Part shown: positions 29,696-37,683 of the stretch, one piece after another
How positions within the stretch are numbered: the stretch's first letter is position 1
Layout: the number at the start of each line of letters is the position of its first letter
DNA from: a virus
DNA length: 40,048 nt
IMG/VR virus record: IMGVR_UViG_3300032323_001392
Coordinates: 1-40,048 of that record
Direction: 5' to 3' (one strand)
Notes under the pieces: model-generated
Told to the model about the DNA's origin: nothing
What the model saw: only the letters and a program-made list of their open reading frames with translations
Databases searched by the model: none
Made by a program: the position numbers and the translations under genes

Positions 29696-29938
29696 TTAGT
29701 TGGTGTGCCCAACATCTGGATTGTGTTCTACGTCAATTAGGTCAACAATGGCACGTAGAGTAACTTCATCTATCTCTTCAGTGGTGATGCCATCATAAAA
29801 ACTCAACTGTGCTTTGATTTCGATCATTGACTGACTGACGTCAGCTGTACCTTGGCATACCTTCGCTACCTGTGCCTGCCACTTTTCGATCATCAGTGGC
29901 TCTTTCACTCCGCTTCTTTTAATTACTGTAATTGTCAT
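29696..29938 (-). pseudogene. nrdA: NrdA N-terminal ATP-cone fragment, cut by TAA
   Basis: 80 residues. TVIKRSGVKEPLMIEKWQ and IEIKAQLSFYDGITTEEIDEVTLRAIVDLI match the ATP-cone of E. coli NrdA (KRDGSTERINLDK ... IQFYDGIKTSDIHE). It ends PDVGHTN then TAA, then CAATAC in the same frame (QYVAGKQRL). E. coli has PDYQYLAARL here, so TAA stands where Tyr77 (TAT/TAC) is expected: a single-base change would make it. The ATP-cone binds dATP and shuts the enzyme off. A ribosome site (GAGG) precedes the start. Confidence 0.88.
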
Positions 29939-29988
29939 CTACGCCTCAACATTCTATATTATTTTTCTTAGTTTGATATTTACCACAT

Positions 29989-30411
29989 TTAGTATTTTGC
30001 CCATATCAGGCTGGTTTCAGTTTGATCTAAACTGTTGAAATCAACTACGTCGCCGTACTGCAGATTTAATACGTGCTGTTGGTTAACCACTAACATATAT
30101 CGATTTTCTTTAGTAGACTTAGACGTATGTATCTCACATTTGGTATCCATAAACCGACGTGTTAATTTAATAGTATACAGCATTCCTAGAGCGATTGCAA
30201 GATCATCTAGGTGACTATCTAACACCAAATGCCAGGGATCTGGCCACTCGTTAGGATTTTGGGGATTGAGATACGGACTAACAAACGGAGCTCGGCTCCA
30301 AAATTTAGCGACATCTTCAAAAGGAGTATCGCTGACTTCTAAACTATCTCTAAATTCTTTCCAATCTGTTAATCTATCTGTGCCGTACTTGTTAAACACC
30401 GTAGGTAACAT
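29989..30411 (-). CDS. Conserved hypothetical phage protein
   Basis: 140 residues from the ATG at 30411; a GTG at 30447 is also possible and would be closer to GGAGAGG. Sequence features: TVFNKYGTDRLTDWKEFRDSLE, WSRAPFVSPYLNPQNPNEWPDPWHLVLDSHLDDLAIALGMLYTIKL, then a beta-rich end. No catalytic motif or known family. It overlaps the tailspike gene end. It may be virion-related by position. Confidence 0.7.
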   Translation of the reverse strand: MLPTVFNKYGTDRLTDWKEFRDSLEVSDTPFEDVAKFWSRAPFVSPYLNPQNPNEWPDPWHLVLDSHLDDLAIALGMLYTIKLTRRFMDTKCEIHTSKSTKENRYMLVVNQQHVLNLQYGDVVDFNSLDQTETSLIWAKY

Positions 30412-31987
30412 CAAAAGATATTGACCCGGCCTCTCCGATTGACCCACTGACTAATAGAGGATTCTTATACGACAATACCACAGTGTCAATACTCAAAGTC
30501 GAATCACCCGTGGTGTCATCGTTGTCTCTGAGCTCAGCAGCGAATTCAAAATTTGTCATAAGTGTTCCTCCGAAAGATGTTGTTAATGGTGTTGAATATT
30601 GGAAATTATCTGTGATGGCTACCTGTGAAAGTCCGTCGCCTACTGTGAGGTACAGCTGACCCGAACGACTAAATTCTCCTAGGGTTAATAGATAATCTAC
30701 TACGATATATTTGTTAAATGCTGAAAACACAGCCAACGGTACAAAGCTATCTGATCGGAATATGGTTGCAAAATTTCTATCTATGAAACTTACTTTGTCA
30801 CCATTGTAAACTTCAATCACGCTAGCAGTGCTGGATGATGCTGTTAGTGCAGCAGCCTGGAATCTATCACTGGTGCAATCAATCACAATGTTATTAGTCT
30901 TCTCGCCGAAATAAACAATTGATTCTAATGGGCTAGCGGCAGTACCTGTGTTGTTACCACAGTTCTTAAATTTAGATTGCTTGATCTGTGTGCCACGGCC
31001 GTTAGTTGATCTAAATGCCTGTTTGGCAATTTCTTCAAAGTCGCAGTCGACTATTCTCCAGTTGTTGCCTTGTGTAGCCACGCCGGAGATGTAAATGCCT
31101 GTGTTATTTTCAAAGAATTCGCAGGTATCAAATTTTATCGCAGTATCAAAAACCACTGTCTGCACACACTTAACACTGATACTGTTAGCTTCAAATCTGC
31201 AACCTTTGAAATTGATATTATCAACTTTGATACCAGCTAGATCATTGTTCCAAAAAACTGCTGCAGGTTCTGTAACAAATGAACCTACTGTATTGCCAAG
31301 ATTATATTCACCTAAAAATTTCACAGTATCAAAGGTGCTGTTGGCAACACCGGATAATACTATTTGCCCTGTGACTCTTTTGATAGTGAGATTTGAAATT
31401 TCTATGTTCTGAGGTCTATTGGTACTATCAAAACTAGCAATTTCTAATCCTGTAGCGGTTACAAAACGTATAGAATTAGAACCAATATTTAACACAGCAC
31501 CGTCCTGTGTTTCCCCTTTGAGGATCACGCCGCTAGGGATAGCCAACCCGCTGGTGAGTAGATATTCACCATTAGGTACTATCAGTACCTTTTTATAATT
31601 TTCGTTGACATTTTTAAATAATTCGTTGAATGCTGTGGTAAAGGCTGCTACACAGTCTGTGGAACCATCACCTACAGCACCAAAGTCTGTGATCGACACA
31701 TATTCATCTAACTTACCCTGTAGTGTTCTTGGCACACTTAAAGATATAGAAGTATCGTCTGAAGCAAATTGGTAACTGGATGCTAGAGCTAGAAGATCAT
31801 CATGCTCTGTGAGTATTTTGGTATTGCCTACGTATGGTGCACCTTCTGCAACCGCACCGTTACCTATGAATAATTCTTGTGAGTCAACTGCCCAAGCAAA
31901 TTCTGCTGAACTTAGTTGTGGTACTCCACTATTTGAATTCTTCTGTCCTCTACGGACTTGTATTTTTGAGATTTGGACGACGGCCAC
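30392..31987 (-). CDS. Tailspike/tail fibre-like protein with beta-helix
   Basis: 531 residues, GTG start with GAGGAT upstream. The N-terminus has the phage fibre entry pattern VQISKIQVRRGQ, GVPQLSSAEFAWAVDSQELFIGNG. About residue 98 begins ITDFGAVGDGSTDCVAAFTTAFNELF, the pectate-lyase-type beta-helix opening of tailspikes. It is followed by repeating short-strand coils (ISNLTIKRVTG, VDNINFKGCRFEANSISV). A receptor-binding or polysaccharide-degrading tailspike is likely; no active-site pair can be pointed to. It is expressed from a late promoter. Confidence 0.85.
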   Translation of the reverse strand: MAVVQISKIQVRRGQKNSNSGVPQLSSAEFAWAVDSQELFIGNGAVAEGAPYVGNTKILTEHDDLLALASSYQFASDDTSISLSVPRTLQGKLDEYVSITDFGAVGDGSTDCVAAFTTAFNELFKNVNENYKKVLIVPNGEYLLTSGLAIPSGVILKGETQDGAVLNIGSNSIRFVTATGLEIASFDSTNRPQNIEISNLTIKRVTGQIVLSGVANSTFDTVKFLGEYNLGNTVGSFVTEPAAVFWNNDLAGIKVDNINFKGCRFEANSISVKCVQTVVFDTAIKFDTCEFFENNTGIYISGVATQGNNWRIVDCDFEEIAKQAFRSTNGRGTQIKQSKFKNCGNNTGTAASPLESIVYFGEKTNNIVIDCTSDRFQAAALTASSSTASVIEVYNGDKVSFIDRNFATIFRSDSFVPLAVFSAFNKYIVVDYLLTLGEFSRSGQLYLTVGDGLSQVAITDNFQYSTPLTTSFGGTLMTNFEFAAELRDNDDTTGDSTLSIDTVVLSYKNPLLVSGSIGEAGSISFDVTYGV

Positions 31988-32013
31988 TTTAATATCCTCT
32001 ATGCTTGATAGAG

Positions 32014-32021
32014 TATTTATC
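32014..32021 (-). promoter_or_regulatory. T4-type late promoter (GATAAATA) of the tailspike gene
   Basis: Octamer inside an inverted repeat GAGTA/TACTC. A small hairpin CTCTAT/ATAGAG follows in the 26-base leader. Confidence 0.7.
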
Positions 32022-32721
32022 TACTCAGGGCGTAGTATTCTTCTACCTTGTTAAGCCAAGCATCCTGCCACTTGTTAAAGTCTTTGGGTTCTAGGGTAAA
32101 CTGCTGATATTGGAAATCACGGCTACACATAAAAATAACACCTTTACGGATGTCTGTGCCATATACTTCATTATGTGCTAATATATAGGCCATAAGCTGT
32201 AGATAGTAATCTTCCACCCATTCTGCTTTCTTAGGCTTGTTAGTCTGCTTATAATCCATTACCGCTGGTTCATCTTCGTGTACACCAACTAAGTCAGTGG
32301 TTCCTGAAAATAATCCTGGAAAGTATAAACTCTGTTCCATAGCCCATACTTCGGACACTTTGCTTAGTCCTTGTGCGATGATGACATCTGCCATTGAATT
32401 AGCCTGTATGTGAACAGGATTGTTTCCGGGCTGCCTTTGCATGCCTGCTATAAATCTTTCCAAATTACCATGCATAGCAGTACCTACACCTGATGCTTCT
32501 TTGGTTATCTGTGCAGCTTTGTCATGTCCAATTCTATCACGCCATTCATTTAAATGGGTCATGTCTTTGGTTGCGGAAAGTATAGTAGTTACGGATGGTA
32601 AACTTTCTCCATCGGGTGTAAGATATACACGTTTGCGTGTAACAGGATCATTAACCTGTTCACAGTTCTTGTATTGGATCCGTTCAACGAACGGTGGTGG
32701 ATTGATTATATTTTCAGTCAT
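32017..32721 (-). CDS. PD-(D/E)XK exonuclease (RecB/MGME1-like)
   Basis: 234 residues. Motifs in order: VTTILSATKDMTHL, GTAMHGNLERF, FSGTTDLVGV (Asp), AVMDYKQTNKPK (D-x-K as the ExK-like pair), and QLMAYILAHNEVYG (the Q-x-x-x-Y motif of this nuclease group). Family members are DNA exonucleases related to RecB and mitochondrial MGME1. The start codon sits at +1 of the sigma-70 promoter at 32729-32757, so the mRNA should be leaderless and early. Confidence 0.85.
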   Translation of the reverse strand: MTENIINPPPFVERIQYKNCEQVNDPVTRKRVYLTPDGESLPSVTTILSATKDMTHLNEWRDRIGHDKAAQITKEASGVGTAMHGNLERFIAGMQRQPGNNPVHIQANSMADVIIAQGLSKVSEVWAMEQSLYFPGLFSGTTDLVGVHEDEPAVMDYKQTNKPKKAEWVEDYYLQLMAYILAHNEVYGTDIRKGVIFMCSRDFQYQQFTLEPKDFNKWQDAWLNKVEEYYALSR

Positions 32722-32728
32722 AGTGTAT

Positions 32729-32757
32729 ATTATACACTAAATCGTTTTTAAAGTCAA
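32729..32757 (-). promoter_or_regulatory. Sigma-70 promoter giving leaderless nuclease mRNA
   Basis: TTGACT (32752-32757), 17-base spacer, TATAAT (32729-32734), in a palindrome GTGTATAATATACAC. ATG follows 7 bases later. Confidence 0.8.
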
Positions 32758-33140
32758 ATCTTGGGAGTTGCTGTTTGTTGAGCCAACTGTTGAGGAGCAG
32801 CAGAAGCTGCCATTTTATCCACAGCAGCTTGACTATCTGCTGGAGTTTGTGTACCGTCACCGCTGGGTTCTTCGTCTGGTGCTCCGGGAACATTAAGTTC
32901 TATCCCCTGATCGTTGAAATTCTTAACCATAGCTTGTACAGCAGGACTGCCGTCGTATATGGCTTTGAATGTTTCGTAATCTGCAGCCATTTCGAATCCA
33001 TTGGTTTTTAGTACCTGTTGTAGTCCATTCCAATTTAATTTAGATGGTGCTTTTTTTGAAGCCGCACGTCCGATATAGTTCCTGAGAACTATAACCAATT
33101 TGTCTCCGGTGTCATCGCCTTGGAATTCAAAAAATCTCAT
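32754..33140 (-). CDS. 128-residue hypothetical (virion-associated style)
   Basis: Begins MRFFEFQGDD. A basic helix region (NYIGRAASKKAPSKLNWNGLQQVLKTNGFE, then DYETFKAIYDGSPAVQ) gives way to a low-complexity tail rich in A, P, Q, D. No known family. It overlaps the upstream gene by 4 bases. The MR(F/L/A)xEF start is typical of a set of proteins in marine T4-like phages. Confidence 0.7.
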   Translation of the reverse strand: MRFFEFQGDDTGDKLVIVLRNYIGRAASKKAPSKLNWNGLQQVLKTNGFEMAADYETFKAIYDGSPAVQAMVKNFNDQGIELNVPGAPDEEPSGDGTQTPADSQAAVDKMAASAAPQQLAQQTATPKI

Positions 33141-33403
33141 CCTAGTTCAGCCAATTGTTTACGTAGAGTTACTAACTGTTGTTCAGTCTGTTTAATTTGA
33201 TCTTGTACCTGTTTCTTTTGATCTGCACGTTGCTTGATCATCATAGCAGCCTGTTTAGGATCTACCATTCCAGGAGGTTGACCCGGTGCTGAACCTGGTG
33301 CAGTTTGTGCTGCACCTGCTGGTGGGGTTGCTCCTAGCATAGGAGCATCGAGCTCTGACAGTCTAGCAAATTCGTTTTCAGAAACAATGTTCGATAGTCT
33401 CAT
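33137..33403 (-). CDS. 88-residue hypothetical with C-terminal coiled coil
   Basis: Begins MRLSNIVSENEF. A Pro/Ala/Gly-rich middle (TPPAGAAQTAPGSAPGQPPG) is followed by a helix rich in K and Q (IKQRADQKKQVQDQIKQTEQQLVTLRKQL) that should form a coiled coil. It overlaps the next gene by 1 base (TAATG) and the previous by 4. Possibly an assembly or scaffold accessory; unknown. Confidence 0.7.
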   Translation of the reverse strand: MRLSNIVSENEFARLSELDAPMLGATPPAGAAQTAPGSAPGQPPGMVDPKQAAMMIKQRADQKKQVQDQIKQTEQQLVTLRKQLAELG

Positions 33404-34695
33404 TAGCCTGCCAATACTTTTAATAGGCTGTTTTGATAGTTAATGCTTTCACGCTTTTCACGACCCGCTGTTTCAGCGCCACCAACTGCTGCATCTGCTG
33501 CTGCAAATTCGTCATCGGCCATTTCTGGTTCTGCGTTTAATGCATCTGGTTCTGCTGGACCTGCAAGGTCATCAATACCACCTGCTTCTGGAGCTGGTTC
33601 AGCACCTAACAGTTCAGCACCTTGTTCTTCACCTGTGAGCATGCGCACACCTGTAGCCAATGTTTCGCGTGTAGATTTTAAATTTTCTAGAGCTTGTTGA
33701 ACAGCTGGTGCTACTGCACTAATATATGCTTTAGCCTGTTCTTGACCCATTTCATCACGGATTGAATCACCTAATTGGATCAGCTGATCGTTCTCCATGC
33801 CGCTTAGTTCTTCAATCCAACGGCCAACTCTGTCAACCATTGTTTTTGCTGTGACCACAGCAGTGGCCTGCTGTACTTCACCTTCTTGTAGTTTTGTCAT
33901 GTCTTCTCCTGGATTATCGACTGATTCATTTTTATCTTTGTTGTGTTGCTTCCATGCTGTTGCATAAGCAATCGAACGTTCTTTGTCTGTGATTTTGCCA
34001 TCATTGGCATATCCTTTTTTGATATGCTTGACCATACGCTCGCCTTTGGCTGTCGGCGGTGCACTTTCGGGAAAGTCACCGTAGTCTTCATCTGAACCGT
34101 GTCCAGCAGAAGCTAGTGCTGCACCATCATCTGTGTTGTCATCTGGTTCATCACCACCTTGAGCAAGCTCTTCAAACTCTGCCTGGAGGTCATCTATCAA
34201 CGGCTCTTTTTGTGGAAATTCTCCACCGTCTTGATCACTGTATGCGTACCATACTACTTCTGCAGCTGATTCAGCATCACCGTTTTCTAGATGCTTGATA
34301 ATTTCTTTGATATCTGGATCACCATACCCGCCAATTTCCATAGCGTCTTGTTCAAATCTTTGTAAAAGCTCTTGGACTTTTTCTTCTAAAGAACCAAACC
34401 CTTCCTCGACTGCTGCGACCCCTGGATCTGAAATGAATTCTTGACGTTCTGCAATCTCGCTGTTGATAGCATCCAGCATCCATTGTGCTTGTGTAAATGC
34501 ATCGTTTTCTAGATTTTCGTTGAATCCAGATTCGCTGCGCACTGTATGGATTTGTGTGCGTAATTTGTTACGAGCATCTTCTAATTGAGCTAGATCAAAT
34601 GATTCGAGATTTAATTTTTTCCCGAATACTTTTTCTATAGATTCAGTGATCTTATCTGCTGCTCTGTTGCTTTTAAAAAGGTCTGTTGTTCTCAT
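33403..34695 (-). CDS. 430-residue acidic phage protein, unknown
   Basis: Begins MRTTDLFKSNRAADKITESIEKVFG. Blocks include LNLESFDLAQLEDARNKLRTQIHTVRSESGFNENLENDAFTQAQWMLDAINSEIAE, an acidic linker (EELAQGGDEPDDNTDDG), a Lys-rich segment (KGERMVKHIKKGYANDGKITDKERSIAYATAWKQHNK) and an Ala/Glu-rich end. It is strongly acidic with long helices, a scaffold- or core-like composition. No family known to me. A late promoter (34724-34731) precedes it. Confidence 0.75.
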   Translation of the reverse strand: MRTTDLFKSNRAADKITESIEKVFGKKLNLESFDLAQLEDARNKLRTQIHTVRSESGFNENLENDAFTQAQWMLDAINSEIAERQEFISDPGVAAVEEGFGSLEEKVQELLQRFEQDAMEIGGYGDPDIKEIIKHLENGDAESAAEVVWYAYSDQDGGEFPQKEPLIDDLQAEFEELAQGGDEPDDNTDDGAALASAGHGSDEDYGDFPESAPPTAKGERMVKHIKKGYANDGKITDKERSIAYATAWKQHNKDKNESVDNPGEDMTKLQEGEVQQATAVVTAKTMVDRVGRWIEELSGMENDQLIQLGDSIRDEMGQEQAKAYISAVAPAVQQALENLKSTRETLATGVRMLTGEEQGAELLGAEPAPEAGGIDDLAGPAEPDALNAEPEMADDEFAAADAAVGGAETAGREKRESINYQNSLLKVLAG

Positions 34696-34723
34696 AGTTT
34701 TAAGGGGTCCAGAATGTATCGTA

Positions 34724-34731
34724 TATTTATT
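34724..34731 (-). promoter_or_regulatory. T4-type late promoter (AATAAATA) for the 430-residue protein
   Basis: Octamer variant about 28 bases upstream of the ATG at 34695; it touches the stop codon of the preceding gene. Confidence 0.6.
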
Positions 34732-35159
34732 CAGATTGTTGCTAAACTTTGTGCATGGTTTTTAGCTAAGATTGCACGATCTCTGCTTTCACAGTATCTA
34801 GCCCACATGATATCTGCACGATCGTGATCCTGGCTGTTTACTGCCTGTTGATATCGTGCCCTAAGCATTTGGCTGTCTTGATACCACTTTCCGTATTCTT
34901 GATCTGCGCGATAAACTGCATCAGCTTTTATGTCAATCTTCCTTCTAGCTAAAATATTGGCCAAACAAATAGCCACAGCATTTAGATAGATGTTTGAGTA
35001 TATAGTTTCATTGGCACGGATTAAATGCTTTATAGTCCCATCACTTACTATCTTTATATCGCCAACAAGAATTCCATCAGCTGTTTTAACAGGCAGTATT
35101 GGATTGTTTTTAATTGCAGACTGTAGTGTCTGCTCTAAACGTTGAGATAATGAAGCCAT
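34731..35159 (-). CDS. 142-residue hypothetical phage protein
   Basis: Begins MASLSQRLEQTLQSAIKNNPILPVK. A beta-strand segment (GDIKIVSDGTIKHLIRAN) is followed by a helical Arg/Asp-rich end (RADQEYGKWYQDSQMLRARYQQAV). No known family. Its ATG follows directly on the T run of a terminator-like hairpin (35160-35179) and has no ribosome site, which is unusual and may lower expression. Confidence 0.65.
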   Translation of the reverse strand: MASLSQRLEQTLQSAIKNNPILPVKTADGILVGDIKIVSDGTIKHLIRANETIYSNIYLNAVAICLANILARRKIDIKADAVYRADQEYGKWYQDSQMLRARYQQAVNSQDHDRADIMWARYCESRDRAILAKNHAQSLATI

Positions 35160-35179
35160 AAAAAAAGGACCTATGGCCC
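35160..35179 (-). terminator. Terminator-like hairpin abutting a start codon
   Basis: GGGCC-ATA-GGTCC followed by seven T on the minus strand. The next bases are the ATG of the downstream gene. Confidence 0.7.
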
Positions 35180-35201
35180 TTATTTAAGTATGTATATTTG
35201 T

Positions 35202-35510
35202 TTAACCTAATAACTTGGTTAGTGCTGAAACATGTCCTGATGCAAAGCCAACTACAGCGATAGCACCTGCTATCATATATGTCCATTTGGTTTTGAATTT
35301 TTCTAATTCGCCAATCTTACCAGCTAATTCGTTGTGCTGTCTGCATGATTCGTTATGCATTTCTTTGAGAGTGGCTTTGAGATCGGTGCCTGTGCGATCC
35401 AAGCAGTCGTGCATTTCTTTCACGTCTACTTTGATTTCATCTAATTTTTCGTCCAGGTTAACGACCTGTACTTCAACCACACTAATACGTTCTGCTAATC
35501 CTGTAGGCAT
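35202..35510 (-). CDS. Coiled-coil protein with C-terminal membrane helix (XhlA-like)
   Basis: 102 residues. A heptad-rich helix from about 6 to 70 (ERISVVEVQVVNLDEKLDEIKVDVKEM, LKATLKEMHN) with two Cys precedes one hydrophobic helix (YMIAGAIAVVGFASGHVSALTKLL). This layout resembles XhlA-type haemolysin/holin partner proteins. A role in lysis or membrane attachment is possible. A late promoter with a 90-base leader precedes it; AAGGAG lies before the ATG. Confidence 0.7.
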   Translation of the reverse strand: MPTGLAERISVVEVQVVNLDEKLDEIKVDVKEMHDCLDRTGTDLKATLKEMHNESCRQHNELAGKIGELEKFKTKWTYMIAGAIAVVGFASGHVSALTKLLG

Positions 35511-35598
35511 TTAGCCATCTCCTTGGTTAAGTCAAGTGCTCGCTCTGAGCCATGTGCCTAATGATGAAATGCCTAGTTGTGTTTGCCTTTGTAATATG

Positions 35599-35606
35599 TA
35601 TTTATC
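35599..35606 (-). promoter_or_regulatory. T4-type late promoter (GATAAATA) for the coiled-coil membrane protein
   Basis: Octamer overlapping the stop region of the upstream gene; about 88 bases of leader to the ATG at 35510, in which I see no gene. Confidence 0.65.
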
Positions 35607-36009
35607 CAACTTCGCGTAATTCGTATATCCAGGTGTTTGTGTGTTCACCTCTGGTTGCGAAGATTGACGGATGTATGTCTATACTATTATTTAGCTGGTC
35701 TATGATAGGAACACCGTGCAGGTCGTCGACCAACAGTCCTACTGGATTCAACTCGTCTTTGTAGAATAACAAATCTCGTTCAGTATCAAACTCCCATGTC
35801 CAATGATTAGCTTTGCCTGTTCTTGGATGTGGTAATCTACCATCTTTCATTTCGGGATCCTGTTCCCAGGTTACGTTAGCTCTTAGACCTATAGCCTGCA
35901 GCAGACTGTTAAAATTAGCCTGTTGACCTAATTTTGTGTTGTCTGATTCAGATCTATTAGGGTTAGCCCTAGTGATGTCTACCAGTGTTATTATTTGATA
36001 TCGTGCCAT
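35602..36009 (-). CDS. Conserved hypothetical phage protein
   Basis: 135 residues. It begins MARYQIITLVDITRANPNRSESDNTKLGQQANFNSLLQAIGLRANVTW and ends HPSIFATRGEHTNTWIYELREVG. Many Trp/His and a compact beta-rich look; no family known to me. It is led by a late promoter only 5 bases upstream, so it should be leaderless. Likely late and virion- or packaging-related by position. Confidence 0.75.
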   Translation of the reverse strand: MARYQIITLVDITRANPNRSESDNTKLGQQANFNSLLQAIGLRANVTWEQDPEMKDGRLPHPRTGKANHWTWEFDTERDLLFYKDELNPVGLLVDDLHGVPIIDQLNNSIDIHPSIFATRGEHTNTWIYELREVG

Positions 36010-36014
36010 GCAGT

Positions 36015-36022
36015 TATTTACG
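36015..36022 (-). promoter_or_regulatory. T4-type late promoter (CGTAAATA), leaderless
   Basis: Same octamer as at csgF. Only 5 bases separate it from the ATG at 36007-36009. Confidence 0.65.
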
Positions 36023-36027
36023 CAGAT

Positions 36028-36055
36028 AAAAAAAGAGCGGAAATAAATTCCGCCC
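36028..36055 (-). terminator. Intrinsic terminator after the 130-residue late protein
   Basis: GGGCGGAA/TTCCGCTC stem followed by seven T on the minus strand. Confidence 0.9.
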
Positions 36056-36081
36056 TTTTCTCTAGTTTGATAAAACTAAAC

Positions 36082-36474
36082 TTATGCCTGTAAACCAGCA
36101 AAGTCAGCAAGCAATGAAGATGTTACGCCAGTAACACCGCCAAAGTCAGAAGCAGCAGTAAATGCGCCTGTACCTTGGATTGCAACTTGAATTGCATCAG
36201 TTGTTCCTGGTGTGAATACACCTGATTCTGTTAGGCAAGAAACACCCACAACTGTGTGTGCATCGTTAGTACCAGCTACACCGCCGCGGGTTAGAAACAG
36301 AATTACTGAATCTACTTCTGCTTGTGTTAGGTTTGTTTTTGCAAGATTGATAATACGTGTTTCTCCAGCAATACCTTGTCCTGATACTGTTTTTTTATTA
36401 AAAGCTGGACGAGATGCTACGATTGCTGAGCCAGCGTTGTCATACGTTTGTGCTACTGTTGAAATGTCTGCCAT
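36082..36474 (-). CDS. 130-residue late protein, probable virion component
   Basis: Begins MADISTVAQTYDNAGSAIVASRPAFNKKTVSGQG. The composition is rich in G, A, T, S, with few charges, as in phage decoration or structural proteins. Two Cys-free halves and a repeated G-V/T-G pattern near the end (DFGGVTGVTSSLLADF). No family recognised. A perfect late promoter, a folded leader and its own strong terminator mark it as a separately controlled, probably very abundant late protein. Confidence 0.75.
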   Translation of the reverse strand: MADISTVAQTYDNAGSAIVASRPAFNKKTVSGQGIAGETRIINLAKTNLTQAEVDSVILFLTRGGVAGTNDAHTVVGVSCLTESGVFTPGTTDAIQVAIQGTGAFTAASDFGGVTGVTSSLLADFAGLQA

Positions 36475-36555
36475 GATATGTTCTCCTAATCAATAAGTCC
36501 CGCTCAGGGACCGGCTATATTAAGAATCACCTTGATTCTTATGTAAGTATTTATA
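36475..36555 (-). promoter_or_regulatory. Consensus late promoter and double-hairpin leader
   Basis: TATAAATA at 36548-36555. The leader has AAGAATCA/TGATTCTT and GTCCC/GGGAC hairpins and then AGGAG before the ATG at 36474. Confidence 0.75.
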
Positions 36556-36585
36556 TCTTTTGGAAAAACCCGTGGGTTTGAGACG

Positions 36586-37683
36586 CTAATCAGCTCTAAA
36601 TGGAGTCCAACGATCTCTAGGAACTAGTTTTGAACCACCTGCTACATAGCCTTCACCGCCAGGTTTGCCGCCTGTGGTTGCTGTGATGTCGCCCTCGGCA
36701 CTATCTAGTTCGCGAATTACTTCATCTTTAGCCGCCATGATTTCTTTGACCAAGGCAAACATAGAGTCCATTACTCCTGGATGGTTTTTGCTGTGTGCAG
36801 CTATCTTAGCAGCTTTGACGGGAGTCTTGCCTACGAATGCCATGAACGCATCAGTGTTGATCTTGTCTAGTTGTTTGGCCTTGCTTTGTGTGTTGACAAA
36901 AGTATAGATTTCACTTTGTAAGTAGCCCATGCCTGCAACAGGTGCCAACAAGTTATTAATAGCCTGTTGATTTTTAGCCAAGGCCTGTATTCTATCAAGG
37001 TTATCTGCACTCACAGCAGAACGAGTGCTGACTGTGGTTAGCCCAAATACTTTTAATTCCGGATTGCTGGCAAATATTTCTGGGTTGTCAAAATCTTCTC
37101 CAGTTTTGTCGCCAAAGTATCCAAACTGTTTGTGGGCAGCCACGGCAATTTTAGCCTTGATCAAACTGCGTCCTACATCGCTGTTGCCCAACACTGCATA
37201 AGTGGTTTGATTGGGAGTGAATGAGATTCTACCATCAGCCCCTTGATAAGGTTTGCCTGGATGGAACAGTATGTCTCCATAGACATAACCGCGGAAATCT
37301 TTGGGAGTTGCCTTCTCAAACACGGGCCACAATGCTGCCATATCTGAGGCAAACTTATCGCGCCAGTCTTCGCCCTTGCCACGGCTCATGATAAACTGTT
37401 TGAGATCTTCTGGAGAGCTGCTCTTGCCTTCTTCACGTCCCCAATTGTTCTTGCCTACCATACGGAATGTGCCATCTTCGTCTCTGCCCCAATACACAGT
37501 GGGATTGCCGTCCCACTTAATAGTGATACTGGTTTCTGGTTTAGCAAGGCTTTTTAATATTTCTATTGCTTTGACAGCGCCATTGGGTTCTGTGAACACT
37601 AGATCTTCTAGGTGATTGAACTCGCGACCTACTTTCTTAGGTGCTGGTGTTTCTGCTTCAACTAATAGTTCCCAAGCTCTCAT
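36586..37683 (-). CDS. Ligase-like (KxDG) nucleotidyltransferase, DUF6267-type
   Basis: 365 residues beginning MRAWELLVEAE. A lysine motif SITIKWDGNPTVYWGRDEDG fits the K-x-D-G nucleotide-binding motif of DNA/RNA ligases, followed by GYVYGDILF (motif III-like) and a possible EGYV...K late motif (GGEGYVAGGSKLVPRDRW). HLEDLVF near the N-terminus is typical of the marine-phage family I know as DUF6267. Whether it ligates, caps or adenylylates is unknown. It overlaps the upstream nucleotidyltransferase-like gene by 4 bases. Confidence 0.7.
   Translation of the reverse strand: MRAWELLVEAETPAPKKVGREFNHLEDLVFTEPNGAVKAIEILKSLAKPETSITIKWDGNPTVYWGRDEDGTFRMVGKNNWGREEGKSSSPEDLKQFIMSRGKGEDWRDKFASDMAALWPVFEKATPKDFRGYVYGDILFHPGKPYQGADGRISFTPNQTTYAVLGNSDVGRSLIKAKIAVAAHKQFGYFGDKTGEDFDNPEIFASNPELKVFGLTTVSTRSAVSADNLDRIQALAKNQQAINNLLAPVAGMGYLQSEIYTFVNTQSKAKQLDKINTDAFMAFVGKTPVKAAKIAAHSKNHPGVMDSMFALVKEIMAAKDEVIRELDSAEGDITATTGGKPGGEGYVAGGSKLVPRDRWTPFRAD

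Noticed and set aside
29696-29698. General recoding of TAA as an amino acid
   Set aside because: Many other genes in the window end cleanly at TAA next to terminators or overlapping starts, so a code change is not supported.
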